From positions 107,386 to 171,385 of the forward strand of contig NZ_QJJL01000005.1 of the NCBI RefSeq assembly GCF_003201935.1: 64,000 nucleotides of DNA, in the 5' to 3' direction. Source of the DNA: Loktanella sp. PT4BL (lineage in GTDB: Bacteria > Pseudomonadota > Alphaproteobacteria > Rhodobacterales > Rhodobacteraceae). The notes below the pieces were generated by a model, which saw only the letters and a list, made by a program, of their open reading frames with translations, was not told the DNA's origin and did no database searches. Below are positions 1 to 8,047 of this stretch, piece after piece (position 1 is the stretch's first letter; each line of letters starts with the position of its first letter). Made by a program: the position numbers and the translations under genes.

Positions 1-1
1 T

Positions 2-1009
2 GCATCGACCCTAGGCAAGCTGATCGTCAAAGGGCCGGACGCGGGCAAGTTCCTCGACATGATGTACACCAACATGATGTCGACACTGCCGGTGGGCAAA
101 TGCCGTTACGGCCTCATGTGCTCCGAAAACGGGTTCCTGATGGATGACGGTGTTGTTGTCCGCATGGCCGAGGATACATGGCTGTGTCACACCACGACCG
201 GCGGAGCCGAACACATCCACGCCCATATGGAAGACTGGCTGCAATGCGAATGGTGGGACTGGAAAGTCTATGTCGCCAATGTCACCGAACAATATGCCCA
301 GATCGCGGTTGTGGGGCCTAATGCACGTAAACTGCTGCGCAAACTGGGCGGTATGGATGTCAGCGCCGAGGCGCTGCCGTTCATGACCTATGCAGCAGGC
401 AAGATCGGCGATTTTGACGCGCGCGTCTTCCGCATCTCTTTCTCGGGTGAGTTGTCTTACGAGATTGCCGTTCCTGCCGGACAGGGTGCGGCCTTCTGGG
501 AGGCGCTGATGGAAGCAGGCGAGGAATTCGGAATCATGCCGTATGGCACCGAAACCCTGCACATCCTGCGCGCCGAGAAGGGCTTTATCATGATCGGGGA
601 TGAAACCGACGGTACGGTCATTCCGCAGGATCTCAATCTGCAATGGGCGCTGTCGAAGAAGAAAGAAGACTACCTTGGCAAACGCGCGCATGAGCGCAGC
701 CATATGGCCGACCCGAACCGCTGGAAACTGGTCGGGCTTGAGACCGAGGATGGATCGGTTCTGCCGGACGGGGCCTATGCGATTGCCGAGGGGACAAATG
801 CCAACGGGCAGCGCAATACCCAGGGCCGCGTGACCTCGACCTATTATTCCGCCAATCTTGAGCGCGGCATCGCGATGGGGCTGGTGCATCGCGGGCCCGA
901 GCGGATCGGCGAGGTTATTGAGTTCAACAAAGTCGATGGCACGACTGTGCGGGCAAGGATCGTTGATCCGGTCGTCTATGATAAAGAAGGGGAGAAGCAG
1001 AATGTCTAA
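2..1009 (+). CDS. soxA: Sarcosine oxidase alpha subunit, C-terminal part (5' end outside window)
   Basis: This is the C-terminal third of the large subunit of heterotetrameric sarcosine oxidase, which oxidatively demethylates sarcosine to glycine and passes the one-carbon unit to tetrahydrofolate. The reading frame is open from the first bases, and residues typical of SoxA (LGKLIVKGPDAGKFLDM, then KCRYGLMCSENGFLMDDGV) occur before the first in-frame ATG, so the gene starts upstream of the window. The visible part is the aminomethyltransferase (GcvT-like) folate-binding domain, including the stretch LHILRAEKGFIMIGDETDGT. It overlaps soxG by 8 bases, as expected for a soxBDAG operon. I am confident of the family; only the C-terminal 336 residues or so are visible. 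Confidence 0.93.
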   Translation, partial: ASTLGKLIVKGPDAGKFLDMMYTNMMSTLPVGKCRYGLMCSENGFLMDDGVVVRMAEDTWLCHTTTGGAEHIHAHMEDWLQCEWWDWKVYVANVTEQYAQIAVVGPNARKLLRKLGGMDVSAEALPFMTYAAGKIGDFDARVFRISFSGELSYEIAVPAGQGAAFWEALMEAGEEFGIMPYGTETLHILRAEKGFIMIGDETDGTVIPQDLNLQWALSKKKEDYLGKRAHERSHMADPNRWKLVGLETEDGSVLPDGAYAIAEGTNANGQRNTQGRVTSTYYSANLERGIAMGLVHRGPERIGEVIEFNKVDGTTVRARIVDPVVYDKEGEKQNV

Positions 1010-1571
1010 TGCTGTCAGTGCATTACAAGGCAAGGTTGCCCCGGGTGAAGTGACGATCCGCGAGGCGGGATTGCAGGGCATGATTATCCTGCGCGGTGAT
1101 CTGGCGGATAAGAAACTGCGCGCCGTTTGCACAGGGATCTCTGGCGTCGGTTTTCCGGCGCAGGGTCAAGCAAACAGCGAGGGCAAGAAGGGCCTCTGCT
1201 GGATGTCGCCCGACGAGATATTGGTCCTTGTGCCCTATGATGAGGTGGCCGAAGCCATCGCCGCAATCGACAAGGCGTTGACGGGCACGCATTATCTGGC
1301 CGAGAACGTGTCAGACGCGCGGGCGGTATTGATTGTCGAAGGTGCGTTCTGCCGCGAGGTGATCGCGAAACTGGCGCCTGTTGATCTGCATCCTGACACC
1401 TTCAAACCGGGCGATTTCCGCCGCACGCGTCTGGGGCAGGTGGCTGCGGCCTTCTGGATGCGCGATGAGGATACATTTCAGGTGATCTGTTTCCGCTCCG
1501 TCGCGGAATATGCGTTCAACCTGCTGGCGGCCTCTGCCAAGGCAGGGCAGGTCGGGTATTTTCCATCATGA
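1002..1571 (+). CDS. soxG: Sarcosine oxidase gamma subunit
   Basis: This is a 189-residue protein beginning MSNAVSALQGKVAPGEVT, the small gamma subunit that packs against the alpha subunit in cytoplasmic sarcosine oxidase. The ATG at 1002 sits inside the end of soxA (8-base overlap) and follows GGAGAAG, which favours it over longer upstream extensions in the same frame. The sequence has the GcvT-like pattern of SoxG, including CWMSPDEILVLVP near residue 65 and the tail EYAFNLLAASAKAGQVGYFPS's conserved core. The stop codon overlaps the next start by 4 bases, which suggests that the downstream cupin belongs to the same transcript. Confidence 0.9.
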   Translation: MSNAVSALQGKVAPGEVTIREAGLQGMIILRGDLADKKLRAVCTGISGVGFPAQGQANSEGKKGLCWMSPDEILVLVPYDEVAEAIAAIDKALTGTHYLAENVSDARAVLIVEGAFCREVIAKLAPVDLHPDTFKPGDFRRTRLGQVAAAFWMRDEDTFQVICFRSVAEYAFNLLAASAKAGQVGYFPS

Positions 1572-1936
1572 TGACCTTTCACAAGCTCTATGTCGATGAG
1601 AGCGGCGAAAGTCATTGGGAGGACGTGACGGTCACCCTTGAAGAGCGGGTTTTTGCACCGCCAGCCAAAGCCATCGCGGTGTCACAGCCTGAAGCAGCCA
1701 AAAGAACCATGTTTTTAAGACTAAAGGCAGGATGGGATGAACCCATTCACCCGACGCCTGTTGCGCAAAAACTGATCTGTCTCGCAGGGATGGTCCGCGT
1801 GACCGCCAGTGACGGAGAGGCACGCGACATCGGGCCAGGCGATGTGTGGCATATGCAAGACACGTACGGGAAGGGCCATCACACGGTGGTCACCAGCGAC
1901 GTCGATTTCGAAGCGGTTATTATCCAGTTCGCATAG
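1568..1936 (+). CDS. Cupin-fold small protein
   Basis: This 122-residue protein is translationally coupled to soxG (ATGA overlap). The second half reads as a cupin beta-barrel: a proline-rich strand with HPTPVAQK, then GMVRVTASDGEARDIGPGDVWHMQDTYGKGHHT, which has the spacing of a cupin motif pair with candidate metal-binding histidines. No enzyme family can be assigned. Its place at the end of the sarcosine oxidase operon hints at a role in methylamine or one-carbon metabolism, but that is inference from position only. A second ATG directly follows the first, so the start may be 1571. Confidence 0.7.
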   Translation: MMTFHKLYVDESGESHWEDVTVTLEERVFAPPAKAIAVSQPEAAKRTMFLRLKAGWDEPIHPTPVAQKLICLAGMVRVTASDGEARDIGPGDVWHMQDTYGKGHHTVVTSDVDFEAVIIQFA

Positions 1937-2105
1937 GTATGGCGGGCGTAATTTTAGGGCGTTGCGGAACCAAAACAGCCGCGCGTAGAAATGACAGTTC
2001 AGCAGTTTGTGCTCACGCGCAGCGCCGTGTCCATAATGGTCCGTTCATTGCTTTTTTGTGGGTTTTCCGAAATGATCGGGCTGCGCAATCAGGAGATTGA
2101 CTAAG

Positions 2106-2471
2106 ATGGTTCAGGTCTTGGGAATTGGTGGCGTGTTCTTCCGCGCCAAGGATCCTGCCGCTTTGGCGCAGTGGTATCACACCCATCTGGGCATCAATCC
2201 GGTTCCGAACGGGCCAGACGACAGGCCGTGGATCACGCAAGAGGGGGTGACGATCTTTTCACCTTTTGATGCAGATACAGACTATTTTCCCAAAGACCGT
2301 GCGTTCATGCTGAATTTTCGCGTGGCCGATCTTGAGGCTGCGCTTGCAGAGCTGGCAGATGCAGGGATCACAGCGACTGATCGCACACAGATGGACGGTG
2401 TCGGGCAATTTGCACGCATCCACGATCCAGAAGGCAACCCGATCGAGCTTTGGCAACCTGCGGGACCCTGA
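2106..2471 (+). CDS. Glyoxalase/bleomycin resistance (VOC) family protein
   Basis: This 121-residue vicinal-oxygen-chelate fold protein starts VLGIGGVFFRAKDPAALAQWY, the usual first strand-helix of the VOC module, and ends with DPEGNPIELWQP, the conserved closing strand carrying the metal-binding glutamate. The ATG at 2106 is preferred over the in-frame TTG at 2097 because AGGAG at 2091-2095 lies 10 bases before it. The substrate is unknown; such proteins range from glyoxalase I to antibiotic-binding proteins. It stands alone between the sarcosine oxidase operon and sodB, with about 170 bases of non-coding DNA upstream in which I see nothing distinctive. Confidence 0.85.
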   Translation: MVQVLGIGGVFFRAKDPAALAQWYHTHLGINPVPNGPDDRPWITQEGVTIFSPFDADTDYFPKDRAFMLNFRVADLEAALAELADAGITATDRTQMDGVGQFARIHDPEGNPIELWQPAGP

Positions 2472-2587
2472 ATGTCATAGGTGGATTTCGGCAATCAGAC
2501 GACCGTGTCCCGCCGCGTACCCTTGACGTTAGCTGTCCATGTGACATGTAACGGGTATCCTTTCCTCAATACAGAAAGACACAAGCT

Positions 2588-3187
2588 ATGGCTTTTTCGC
2601 TTCCCGACCTTCCTTACGCACATGACGCGCTTGCCAGCAAAGGCATGTCCGCTGAAACGCTCGAATTTCACCACGACCTGCACCACAACGCCTATGTCAC
2701 CAATGGCAACAAGGCGATTGAAGGCACCGAGTGGGAGGGTAAATCCCTCGAAGAGATCATCGTCGGCACTTACGACAAATCTGCTGTTGCGCAGAACGGC
2801 ATCTTCAACAACATCAGCCAGCTTTGGAACCACAACCAGTTCTGGGAAATGATGAGCCCGAATGACAGCGCGATGCCAGGCGAGCTTGAAAAAGCACTAG
2901 TCGAGAGCTTTGGTTCGGTTGACGAATTCAAGTCGCAGTTCAGCGCCGCAGGTGCGGGCCAGTTCGGTTCGGGCTGGTGCTGGCTTGTGAAGAACGCGGA
3001 TGGCTCCTTGGCGGTGACCAAGACCGAAAACGGTGTGAACCCGCTGTGCTTTGGCCAGACCGCCCTTTTGGGCTGTGATGTATGGGAACACTCCTACTAC
3101 ATCGATTACCGCAACAAGCGCCCGGCCTATCTGACCAACTTCCTTGATAATCTGGTCAACTGGGAAAACGTCGCTTCGCGCATGTAA
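2588..3187 (+). CDS. sodB: Superoxide dismutase [Fe]
   Basis: This 199-residue cytoplasmic enzyme dismutates superoxide to hydrogen peroxide and oxygen. The metal ligands of the Fe/Mn family are all visible: the first histidine of FHHDLHH near residue 28, the histidine of WNHNQFW near residue 81, and the aspartate and histidine of DVWEHSYY near residues 165-169. The length and the N-terminus (AFSLPDLPYAHDAL) are those of bacterial FeSOD. It is monocistronic, with its own upstream gap of about 115 bases and a terminator just after the stop. Fe versus Mn preference is inferred from overall similarity and cannot be proved here. Confidence 0.96.
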   Translation: MAFSLPDLPYAHDALASKGMSAETLEFHHDLHHNAYVTNGNKAIEGTEWEGKSLEEIIVGTYDKSAVAQNGIFNNISQLWNHNQFWEMMSPNDSAMPGELEKALVESFGSVDEFKSQFSAAGAGQFGSGWCWLVKNADGSLAVTKTENGVNPLCFGQTALLGCDVWEHSYYIDYRNKRPAYLTNFLDNLVNWENVASRM

Positions 3188-3210
3188 TCCTGTCTGATCT
3201 GGACAATCTG

Positions 3211-3246
3211 AAAGGCCCGTGTGACATCGCTCATACGGGCCTTTTG
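3211..3246 (+). terminator. Rho-independent terminator after sodB
   Basis: The inverted repeat AAAGGCCCGT ... ACGGGCCTTTT, with a 14-base loop, is followed by a short T-rich tract. It sits 24 bases after the sodB stop and just before the ribosome binding site of the next gene. Confidence 0.8.
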
Positions 3247-3259
3247 CTTGGAGGAAGTG

Positions 3260-4231
3260 ATGATCGGACCAAGGTTAAACGAAATCGTTGCCGCGAAAGC
3301 CCACGTGCAAGCAGACCTGATTGAGACACCGATCCTGCCGCTGACCTCTGCCCGTTGGCATGGGCTGTTGCCAAAGGGCGCAGGCGTTACTGTCAAGCTT
3401 GAGCTCTTTCAACAAGCCGGGTCATTCAAAGCGCGTGGTGCTTTGCTGGGGATGCGCAATCTTGACGCGGCGCAGCGTGCGGCGGGTGTTGTTGCGGCGA
3501 GCGGTGGCAATCACGCACTGGCGGTGTCATGGGCCGCGCAAGCCGCAGGTGTGGATGCGCTGATCGCAATGCCAAAGGCCACTGATCCTGCCCGCATTGC
3601 CGGTTGTCAGGCGCTGGGTGCGACCGTCACTTTGCACGATGATATGGCTGCGGCTTTTGCCGCGATGAACGCGGCAGCCGAGGAAGGCCGGACCCTCATG
3701 CATCCCTATGAGGCGGATCATATGATCCTTGGCGCGGCGACCTGCGGCCACGAATACGCCGTGCAGGCGCCGCAGATAGATACGTTCGTTGTTCCCGTCG
3801 GGGGCGGGGGCATGATCAGCGGCATGGCCTGTGCGATCAAACAGATGAACCCCGCTGCCACGGTGATCGGTGTTGAACCTTTCGGTGCGGATAGTATGTC
3901 GCAAAGCCTTGCAGCGGGTCAGCCGGTGCAACTCGATAGAGTTGCCACCATCGCAGACAGTCTTGGCGCACCGCTCGCGCTGCCGCTGACCTATGGTGTA
4001 AGCCGCGCCTATGTGGACCGGATCGTCAAGATTGAAGACCACGATATGCTGGCGGCGATGGATGTCTATCAAAACATCCTGCGCATCACGGCCGAACCGG
4101 CTTGTGCGGCCTCACTGGCGGCCATCATGGGGTCGTTGAAGGCGGAACTGGCAGGGCGCCGGATCGGGATTATTGCCTGCGGGTCCAATATTTCGCTCGG
4201 GCGGTATGCGGAGTTGATGCAGGCGCTATAG
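3260..4231 (+). CDS. Threonine/serine dehydratase-like PLP enzyme
   Basis: This 323-residue fold-type II PLP enzyme resembles catabolic threonine/serine dehydratases. The PLP lysine lies in QQAGSFKARGA near residue 57, the substrate loop ASGGNHA follows, the phosphate-binding glycine loop VPVGGGGMISG is in the middle, and the end carries CGSNIS. There is no C-terminal ACT regulatory domain, so it is not the feedback-inhibited IlvA form. The ATG at 3260 with GAGGA at 3251-3255 is preferred to a GTG at 3221 that would lie inside the sodB terminator. Serine racemase or hydroxyaspartate dehydratase remain possible from sequence alone. The 3' end overlaps the convergent LOG gene by 6 bases. Confidence 0.85.
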   Translation: MIGPRLNEIVAAKAHVQADLIETPILPLTSARWHGLLPKGAGVTVKLELFQQAGSFKARGALLGMRNLDAAQRAAGVVAASGGNHALAVSWAAQAAGVDALIAMPKATDPARIAGCQALGATVTLHDDMAAAFAAMNAAAEEGRTLMHPYEADHMILGAATCGHEYAVQAPQIDTFVVPVGGGGMISGMACAIKQMNPAATVIGVEPFGADSMSQSLAAGQPVQLDRVATIADSLGAPLALPLTYGVSRAYVDRIVKIEDHDMLAAMDVYQNILRITAEPACAASLAAIMGSLKAELAGRRIGIIACGSNISLGRYAELMQAL

Positions 4232-4780
4232 CACGGCTTTCAGTTTGGCCTCGAGATCGGCGATGTCCTCGGCGACCTGAACGAATGACAGGATGTCGTC
4301 GCCCGCAAAGCCCTCGTCGACCACATGCACGAGCAGATCGCGCAGCGGGTCCCAGAAGCCTTCGGTATTGAGCAATATTAGCGGTTTGATGTGAAGTTTG
4401 AGTTGCCGCCACGTCAGCGCCTCAAAGAACTCATCGAGTGATCCCGCACCGCCCGGAAGCACGACAATGGCATCGGCGTTCATAAACATCACTTTCTTGC
4501 GCTCGTGCATTGTCTCGGTCACCACGAAGGTATCCAGATCGCGCTTGCCCACTTCCCAATCCATCAGATGGGTCGGGATCACGCCAAAGGTCTTGCCGCC
4601 GGCCGCCTGAACCGCATTGGCCACACGGCCCATCAGCCCCACATCACCTGCGCCATAAACCAGACGCCAGCCATTGGCGGCCAGCATCTCGCCTGTGGCT
4701 TTGGCAGCTTCGGCATAGGCAGGTGCAGCGCCGTCCCGAGAGCCACAGTAGACGCAAACTGATTTTGGATGTGCAGACAT
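4226..4780 (-). CDS. LOG-family nucleotide 5'-monophosphate phosphoribohydrolase (TIGR00730)
   Basis: This 184-residue Rossmann-fold protein is of the 'lonely guy' type. The signature pair MHERKK and PGGAGSLDEFFE, the substrate and phosphate binding motifs of the family, is clear near residues 92-120. In other bacteria such enzymes cleave the ribose-phosphate from nucleotide monophosphates, including cytokinin precursors; the physiological substrate here is not known. It runs convergent to the dehydratase gene with a 6-base overlap and has a separate promoter region facing the LysM gene. Confidence 0.88.
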   Translation of the reverse strand: MSAHPKSVCVYCGSRDGAAPAYAEAAKATGEMLAANGWRLVYGAGDVGLMGRVANAVQAAGGKTFGVIPTHLMDWEVGKRDLDTFVVTETMHERKKVMFMNADAIVVLPGGAGSLDEFFEALTWRQLKLHIKPLILLNTEGFWDPLRDLLVHVVDEGFAGDDILSFVQVAEDIADLEAKLKAVL

Positions 4781-4890
4781 TGTGGTTCCTTCGCGCTAGC
4801 TTCACTTTGACCGGTCATAGCGGCGTTGTTAAGGTGTCTCAACCTTGACTATAGGTTTGCCTACAGCGGGCATTGTAAAAGGGGCGAAAC

Positions 4891-6102
4891 TTGGAAGAAG
4901 ACGTGAAATCAGGCGCAAAGCCTGTGGTACTGGGCAGCATCGCTGCTGTGGCCATCGGTGTGTTGATTTTTGTAATGATGCCGCGACCGGAAGCAGATGA
5001 ACCGCCCGCAGATGTGGTCGCCGAGACACCTGTTCTTGCCGCGCCCGAATCCGCCGCCGCGCCTGAACCTGCCCCGGATATCGTGGCCGAAGCCCCCGAG
5101 CCAAAGCAAGCGCAGCAGGTGCCGGAGTTCGATACGTTCCGCGTAGAGCCTGACGGCAGCATGGTGATCGCGGGACGCGCCGAGCCGGGGCAAACCGTTG
5201 ATGTTATTCTGGCAGGAGAAGCGATTGACCGCGTCATTGCCGACTCAGCGGGCAATTTTGTCTCACTGCCCGTCGCAGGCCCCGCCGCACAACCACGCAG
5301 GTTGTCATTGCTGGCAGATCCGGAGGGCGAGGCGGTTGCTTCGACCACAAGTTACATGGTGGCGCCCATTGCGGCCCCCGTCGTAATCGCCGCGGCGGAA
5401 GACCCCGCACCGGCTGTCACCGATGCCGCCCCGCAAGCACCGGCTGATCCGGTGCAGGACACCACGGCGGACGCGGCGCCTATTGCGGCACCACAAGCGC
5501 CAAGCTTGCCGGATGCTGACCTTGCACCTGCGGCACCCGTGGCCCCCACAGTGCTGCAAGCGGATGCGGATGGTGTGCGCGTCGTTCAGGCGAGCCCCAC
5601 GCTCGCGTCACCCGAAGCCCAGCCAAACGTCGCCCTTGATGCGATCACCTATGATCCAGAGGGTGAAGTCCAGCTTTCCGGCCGCGCCACAGGTGACGGG
5701 GCCGTTCAGGTTTATATCGACAACGAACCGGTCACAGCCGCGCCTGTCACCGAGGGCGGCGACTGGCGGATTGATCTGCCCGATATCGCAACAGGTGTTT
5801 ACACGCTGCGGATTGACGAAGTGGATGCAGAGGGTGGTGTAGTTTCGCGCCTTGAAACCCCGTTCCGGCGCGAAGAGGCCGCTGACGTGGCGGCGGTGCT
5901 GGCCGAAGAAACAGCCGTCGAGGGCTTTGAAGTGGCGGTTCGTACCGTGCAACCCGGTGCGACGCTCTGGGCCATTGCCGAAGAGAACCTTGGCGCGGGC
6001 ATCTTTTACGTCGAGGTCTTTGAAGCAAACCGCGATCTGATCCGCGACCCTGACCTGATCTACCCCGGTCAAATCTTTCGTATCCCCGAGATCACGCAAT
6101 AG
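4891..6102 (+). CDS. Membrane-anchored LysM domain protein
   Basis: This protein of about 403 residues has an N-terminal transmembrane anchor (VLGSIAAVAIGVLIFVMM, residues about 12-30). A long alanine/proline/aspartate-rich, probably unstructured segment follows, then a bacterial Ig-like region (about 245-320), and a C-terminal LysM motif beginning VQPGATLWAIAEENLG and ending LIYPGQIFRIPE. LysM binds the glycan of peptidoglycan, so the protein should span the periplasm from the inner membrane. The start is uncertain: TTG at 4891 gives MEEDVKSGAK, while GTG at 4903 after GGAAGAAG is an alternative. It is followed after 66 bases by the ABC exporter. Confidence 0.83.
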   Translation: MEEDVKSGAKPVVLGSIAAVAIGVLIFVMMPRPEADEPPADVVAETPVLAAPESAAAPEPAPDIVAEAPEPKQAQQVPEFDTFRVEPDGSMVIAGRAEPGQTVDVILAGEAIDRVIADSAGNFVSLPVAGPAAQPRRLSLLADPEGEAVASTTSYMVAPIAAPVVIAAAEDPAPAVTDAAPQAPADPVQDTTADAAPIAAPQAPSLPDADLAPAAPVAPTVLQADADGVRVVQASPTLASPEAQPNVALDAITYDPEGEVQLSGRATGDGAVQVYIDNEPVTAAPVTEGGDWRIDLPDIATGVYTLRIDEVDAEGGVVSRLETPFRREEAADVAAVLAEETAVEGFEVAVRTVQPGATLWAIAEENLGAGIFYVEVFEANRDLIRDPDLIYPGQIFRIPEITQ

Positions 6103-6168
6103 CGCGCGGGCCTCTGGTCATCTTTGGATCACAGGCTTAGGAATGACGCCTCAAGCCGTGGAGTCCCA

Positions 6169-7995
6169 ATGCGTGGTCTAGAAAAAACCGATGCCAATCT
6201 GAGCGATGCCCAAATCCAGGGGTGGAACGTCATTCGCCGCGTGGTGCCCTATCTGTGGCCGGAGGGGCAGACATGGGTCAAACGCCGTGTGGTGATTGCG
6301 CTGGCCGTGCTCTTGCTCTCCAAGGTGATCGCGGTCGGCACACCTGTTCTTTATAAACAGGCCGTTGATGCCTTGGCGCCCGAGGGGGCGACGGCGGCCA
6401 CAGTGCTGGGCTTGGGGGCCGTCGGCCTGACGCTGGCTTATGGTTTGGCGCGGCTGATGTCGGTGGGCTTTCAGCAATTGCGCGATGTGGTCTTTACGCG
6501 CGTCGGGCAACGGGCTTTGCGGCAGCTTGCGCTTGAAACCTTTACCCACATCCACCGCCTTTCGATGCGCTACCATATCACCCGCAAGACGGGTGGTCTG
6601 TCGCGCGTGATCGAACGTGGCGTGAAAGGCGTGGATTTCCTTCTGCGCTTCTTGCTGTTCTCGATGGGGCCGCTGGTTCTTGAACTGCTGATGATCTCTG
6701 TGGTCCTCTTTTTCCTCTTTGATGTCTGGTATTTGGCGGTCGTTGTGCTGACCATCGCGCTTTACGTCTGGTTCACCTTCAAGGTGACGGAATGGCGGGT
6801 AAAAATCCGCAAGGAAATGAACGATCAGGACACCGATGCGAACCAGAAGGCGATCGACAGTCTGTTGAATTTCGAAACGGTCAAGTATTTCGGCGCCGAG
6901 CGCTGGGAGGCCGACCGCTATGACCTTGCGATGGCGAATTATGAAAACGCTGCAATCCGTACCAATTACTCGCTCGCTTTTCTGAATTTCGGCCAGTCGT
7001 TACTGATTACCGGCGGTCTGGTCGCGGTGATGGTCATGGCCGCCTTGGGTGTGCAACGGGGCGATCTGACCGTGGGCGATTTCGTGATGGTCAATGCCTA
7101 TATGATCCAGATCACGATGCCGCTGAACTTTCTTGGCACGGTTTACCGCGAAATCCGGCAGGCCCTGATTGATATGGGCGATATGTTTGACCTGCTCGAA
7201 CAACCCGCCGAGGTGACGGATAAACCGGACGCGAAACCGCTTGAGGTGAAAGGCGGGCGTGTCGTCTTGCAGGACGTCAGCTTTGGCTATGATGCCGCGC
7301 GGCCAATCCTGAAAGGCGTCAGCCTTGAGGTGGCTCCCGGTCAGACCGTGGCGATTGTGGGCTCTTCGGGGTCGGGTAAATCGACCATCGGGCGGTTGCT
7401 GTTCCGGTTCTATGACGTCAGCGGCGGGGCGCTTTTGATTGATGGGCAGGATGTGCGGGATGTCACGCAGGAGAGCCTCCACGCACAGATCGGTGTTGTT
7501 CCGCAGGATACCGTGCTCTTCAACGACACCGTACATTACAACATTGCCTACGGGCGGCCCACGGCCGGCGAAGATGAGATTATCGCGGCGGCCAAAGCTG
7601 CCAAAATTCATGAGTTTATCATCAGCCTGCCAGACGGCTATCAAACGACTGTGGGTGAGCGTGGGTTGAAGCTTTCGGGGGGTGAGAAGCAGCGGGTGGG
7701 GATCGCGCGGACGCTCTTGAAGAACCCGCCGATCCTGTTGCTGGATGAGGCGACAAGCGCGCTTGATACCGAAACCGAAAGGGAAATTCAGGCCGAGTTG
7801 AAGGCGATGGGCGAGGGGCGCACGGTGATTACGATTGCGCACCGCCTATCCACGATTGCCGATGCCGATCTGATCGTGGTGCTGGAAAACGGTGTCATTG
7901 TCGAAGAAGGTCGCCATGACGCCCTTCTGGCTGCCGAAGGGCGCTATGCGCATTTGTGGAACAGACAGTCCGAGGAAGAAGAGGCGACGGTCTAG
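6169..7995 (+). CDS. Atm1-type ABC exporter (permease-ATPase fusion)
   Basis: This 608-residue half-transporter has six membrane helices in residues about 30-310 and an ATPase domain at the C-terminus. Walker A is GSSGSGKST, the Q-loop is VVPQDTVLFNDT, the ABC signature is LSGGEKQR and Walker B is ILLLDEATSALD. The N-terminal layout and the LNFETVKYFG segment match the Atm1/ABCB7 group, which exports glutathione-based sulfur or heavy-metal compounds linked to Fe-S cluster assembly. The ATG at 6169, 5 bases after GTGGAG, is preferred to the upstream TTG at 6124. The substrate is inferred from family membership. Confidence 0.9.
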   Translation: MRGLEKTDANLSDAQIQGWNVIRRVVPYLWPEGQTWVKRRVVIALAVLLLSKVIAVGTPVLYKQAVDALAPEGATAATVLGLGAVGLTLAYGLARLMSVGFQQLRDVVFTRVGQRALRQLALETFTHIHRLSMRYHITRKTGGLSRVIERGVKGVDFLLRFLLFSMGPLVLELLMISVVLFFLFDVWYLAVVVLTIALYVWFTFKVTEWRVKIRKEMNDQDTDANQKAIDSLLNFETVKYFGAERWEADRYDLAMANYENAAIRTNYSLAFLNFGQSLLITGGLVAVMVMAALGVQRGDLTVGDFVMVNAYMIQITMPLNFLGTVYREIRQALIDMGDMFDLLEQPAEVTDKPDAKPLEVKGGRVVLQDVSFGYDAARPILKGVSLEVAPGQTVAIVGSSGSGKSTIGRLLFRFYDVSGGALLIDGQDVRDVTQESLHAQIGVVPQDTVLFNDTVHYNIAYGRPTAGEDEIIAAAKAAKIHEFIISLPDGYQTTVGERGLKLSGGEKQRVGIARTLLKNPPILLLDEATSALDTETEREIQAELKAMGEGRTVITIAHRLSTIADADLIVVLENGVIVEEGRHDALLAAEGRYAHLWNRQSEEEEATV

Positions 7996-8012
7996 TTCGC
8001 GCCGACCGGATC

Positions 8013-8047
8013 AAAGGGCCCGCCGTTCGAGCGGGCCTTTTCTTTAT
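8013..8047. terminator. Bidirectional terminator between ABC exporter and RND permease
   Basis: The stem AAAGGGCCCGC ... GCGGGCCTTTT with a short loop lies between two convergent genes and has A-rich and T-rich flanks on the two sides, so it can serve both strands. It overlaps the stop codon of the RND permease. Confidence 0.8.
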